From positions 793,001 through 857,000 of the forward strand of contig CAMRHE010000504.1 of the NCBI GenBank assembly GCA_947044405.1: 64,000 nt of DNA. Direction: 5' to 3'. The position numbers and the translations under genes were made by a program. Every line of letters starts with the position of its first letter. Position 1 is the first letter of the stretch. The notes under the pieces are model-generated. The model was not told where the DNA came from and made no database searches. It worked only from the letters and a program-made list of their open reading frames with translations. This document shows, one piece after another, positions 60,701-64,000 of this stretch. The DNA comes from Leptodactylus fallax (Eukaryota > Chordata > Amphibia > Anura > Leptodactylidae).

Positions 60701-63700
60701 GTATTCCCAGTAATAACAGTGCTCCCAATGTTCCCAGTAATAACAGTGCTCCCAGTATTCCCAGTAATAACAGTGCTCCCAGTATTCCCAGTAATAACAG
60801 TGCTCCCAGTATTCCCAGTAATAACAGAGCTCCCAGTATTCCCAGTAATAACAATACTCCCAGTATTCCCAGCAATAACAATGCTCCCAGTATTACCAGT
60901 AATAACACTCTCCCAGTATTCCCAGTAATAACAGTGCTCCCAGTATTCCCAGTAATAACAATATTCCCAGTATACCCAGTAATAACATTGCTCCCAGTAT
61001 TCCCAGTAATAACAGTGCTCCCAGTATTCCCAGTAATAACAGAGCTCCCAGTATTCCCAGTAATAACAATGTTCCCAGTACCCAGAAAGTGTCAAGTTCC
61101 CAGTAATAACAGTGCTCCCAGTATTCCCAGTAATAACAGTGCTCCCAGTATTCCCAGTAATAACAGCGCTCCCAGTATTCCCAGTAATAACAATGCTCCC
61201 AGTATTCCCAGTAATACCAGTGCTCCCAATGTTCCCAGTAATAACAGTGCTCCCAGTATTCCCAGTAATAACAGTGCTCCCAGTATTCCCAGTAATAACA
61301 ATGCTCCCAGTATTCCCAGTAATAACAAAGCTCCCAGTATTCCCAGTAATAACAATACTCCCAGTATTCCCAGCAATAACAATGCTCCCAGTATTACCAG
61401 AAAAACCTCCCAGATCCCAGTAATAACAGTGCTCCCAGTATTCCCAGTAATAACAATATTCCCAGTAACCCAGTAATAACAGGCTCCCAGTATCCCAGTA
61501 ATAACAGTGCTCCCAGTATTCCCAGTAATAACAGAGCTCCCAGTATTCCCAGTAATAACAATGTTCCCAGTATTCCCAGTAATAAGAGTGCTCCCAGTAT
61601 TCCCAGTAAAGCAGAGCTCCCAGTATTCCCAGTAATAACAGTGCTCCCAGTATTCCCAGTAATAACAGATCCCAACCAGTAATAACAATACTCCCAGTAT
61701 CCCAGTAATAACAATACTCCAAGTATTCCCAGTAATAACAGTGCTCCCAGTATTCACAGTAACAACAGTGCTCCCAGTATTCCCAGAATAACAAGGCCCA
61801 GTAACCCAGAAACAGCTCCCAGTATTCCCAGTAATAACAGTGCTCCCAGTATTCCCAGTAATAACAATGTTCCCAGTATACCCACTAATAACAGCACTCC
61901 CAGTATTCCCAGTAATAACAAGTCCCAGTATCCAGTAATAACAGCGCTCCCAGTATTCCCAGAAATAACAGAGCTCCCAGTATTCCCAGTAATAACAGTG
62001 CTCCCAGTATTCCCAGTAATAACAGTGCTCCCAGTATTCCCAGTAATAACAATGCTCCCAGTATTCCCAGTAATAACAGAGCTCCCAGTATTCCCAGTAA
62101 TAGCAATGCTCCCAGTATTCCCAGTAATAACAGAGCTCCCAGTATTCCCAGTAATAACAGAGCTCCCAGTATTCCCAGTAATAACAGTGCTCCCAGTATT
62201 CCCAGTAATAACAGTGCTCCCAGTATTCCCAGTAATAACAGAGCTCCCAGTATTCCCAGTAATAACAATACTCCCAGTATTCCCAGTAATAACAGTGCTC
62301 CCAGTATTCCCAGTAATAACAGTGCTCCCAGTATTCCCAGTAATAACAGTGCTCCCAGTATTCCCAGTAATAACAGAGCTCCCAGTATCACCAGTAATAA
62401 CAATACTCCCAGTATTCCCAGTAATAACAGAGCTCCCAGTATTCCCAGTAATAACAGTGCTCCCAGTATTCCCAGTAATAACAGCACTCCTAGTATACCC
62501 AGTAATAACAGTGCTCCCAGTATTCCCAGTAATAACAATTTTCCCAATATTCCCAGTAATAACAATCCTCCCAGTATTCCCAGTACTAACAGAGCTCCCA
62601 GTATTCCCAGTAATAACAGAGCTCCCAGTATTCCCAGTAGCAGGATAACAGTGCTCCCAGTATTCCCAGTAATAACAGTGCTCCCAGTATTCCCAGTAAT
62701 AACAGAGCTCCCAGAATTCCCAGTAATAACAGTGCTCCCAGTATTCCCAGTAATAACAGAGCTCCCAGTATTCCCAGTAATAACAGTGATCCCAGTATTC
62801 CCAGTAATAACAGTGCTCCCAGTATTCCCAGTAATAACAATGCTCCCAGTACCCAGAACCCCCCAGTATCCCAGTAATAACAGAGCTCCCAGTATTCCCA
62901 GTAATAACAGAGCTCCCAGTATTCCCAGTAATAACAGTGCTCCCAGTATCCCAGTAATAACAGCCTCCCAGTATACCCAGTAATAACAGTGCTCCCAGTA
63001 TTCCCAGTAATAACAGAGCTCCCAGTATTCCCAGTAATAACAGTGCTCCCAGTATTCCCAGTAAAACAGAGCTCCCAGTATTCCCAGTAATAACAGTGCT
63101 CCCAGTATTCCCAGTAATAACAGGCTCCTAGTAACCCAGTAATAACAGTACTCCCAGTATTCCCAGTAATAACAGTGCTCCCAGATCCCAGAAAAAAACC
63201 CAACCCAGAAAACAAACCCCAGTACCCAGAAAAAATGCTCCAGACCAGTAAAACACCTCCCAGTACCCAGAAAAACGCTCCCAGTATTCCCAGTAATAAC
63301 AGTGCTCCCAGTATTCCCAGTAATAACAGTGCTCCCAGTATTCCCAGTAATAACAGCACTCCTAGTATACCCAGTAATAACAGTGCTCCCAGAGAAAAAT
63401 ATTCCCAGTAATAACAATGCTCCCAGTATTCCCAGTAATAACAGAGCTCCCAGTATTCCCAGTAATAACAATACTCCCAGTATTCCCAGTGATAACAGTG
63501 CTCCCAGTATTACCAGTAATAACAAGTCTCCCAATATTCCCAGTAATAACAATCCTCCCAGTATTCCCAGTAATAACAGAGCTCCCAGTATTCCCAGTAA
63601 TAACAGAGCTCCCAGTATTCCCAGTAAAAACAATACTCCCAGTATTGCCAGTAATAACAGTGCTCCCAGTATTACCAGTAATAACAGTTCTCCCAGTATT

Positions 63701-64000
63701 CCCAGTAATAACAGAGCTCCCAGAATTCCCAGTAATAACAGTGCTCCCAGTATTCCCAGTAATAACAGAGCTCCCAGTATTCCCAGTAATAACAGTGCTC
63801 CCAGTATTCCCAGTAAACGGCTCCCAGTATTCCCAGTAATAACAATGCTCCCAGTATTCCCAGTAATAACAATGCTCCCAGTATTCCCAGTAATAACAGA
63901 GCTCCCAGTATTCCCAGTAATAACAGAGCTCCCAGTATTCCCAGTAATAACAGTGCTCCCAGTATTCCCAGTAATAACAGCACTCCTAGTATACCCAGTA

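Larger units (their letters stand above)
36686..64000. repeat. Giant 27-bp minisatellite, continuing past the window
   Basis: About a thousand head-to-tail copies of a 27-bp unit, AGTAATAACAGTGCTCCC plus AGTATTCCC, filling the last 27.3 kb. Common monomer types differ at the AGTGCTCC position (GAGCTCC, ATACTCC, ATGCTCC, GCGCTCC, CACTCCTAGTATACCC) and at TATTCCC (TATTACC, TATCCCC, TATTTCC). A 26-bp unit, AAAGCAGAGCTCCCAG type, recurs at intervals. Several frames on both strands are free of stops for over a thousand codons ([36 protein letters not shown]). Both strands and multiple frames being open at once, with no start, codon or domain logic, argues against coding. Confidence 0.96.

Noticed and set aside
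36686..64000. CRISPR array
   Set aside because: Repeats are directly adjacent, with no unique spacers and no cas genes, in a eukaryotic context. It is a minisatellite.

Overview
The window looks like non-coding genomic DNA from a large, repeat-rich vertebrate genome, most likely an anuran amphibian. This is inferred from one non-LTR retrotransposon whose ORF1 resembles Tx1-clade/ZCCHC3-like proteins, from several short inverted-repeat (MITE-like) elements with TTAAAGGG ends, and from dense minisatellites. I find no host protein-coding gene, rRNA or tRNA that I can support. There is no operon-like gene packing and there are no ribosome-binding sites, so this is not bacterial DNA.

Layout. Positions 1-8080 are mostly unique sequence. 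They hold a 24-bp minisatellite (1456-2746), a roughly 140-bp repeat carrying hairpins (2999-3566), and a degenerate 160-200-bp repeat split by a MITE (6796-7570). A 35-bp minisatellite fills 8081-16469. It is interrupted at 9413-12677 by a minus-strand, ORF1-only LINE-like element flanked by a 9-bp target-site duplication. A 45-bp AT-rich, palindrome-bearing minisatellite with an interspersed 46-bp variant unit occupies 17305-19474. A 44-bp minisatellite at 20505-21475 carries a near-consensus CTCF-like motif in many of its units. A polypyrimidine domain covers 22436-23705. The stretch 23.7-36.7 kb is mainly unique sequence, with small tandem repeats (36-bp units twice, about 30-bp and about 75-bp units), a foldback element, two TTAAAGGG-ended MITEs, a Tc1/mariner-like terminal fragment and a possible conserved non-coding element. 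From 36686 to the window end (over 27 kb) there is one huge 27-bp minisatellite of about a thousand monomers, with higher-order repeat structure and local patches of degraded consensus.

The only protein signal with real support is ORF1 of the inserted retroelement: a helical N-terminal part, an RRM-like or ZCCHC3-like middle and three CCHC zinc knuckles, broken by two one-base homopolymer slips, with no endonuclease or reverse transcriptase. The long open frames in the 27-bp array exist because 27 is a multiple of three and the unit lacks stops in several frames; I do not treat them as genes. The most unusual items are the ORF1-only element inside a minisatellite, the CTCF-motif minisatellite, and the size and higher-order structure of the 27-bp array.
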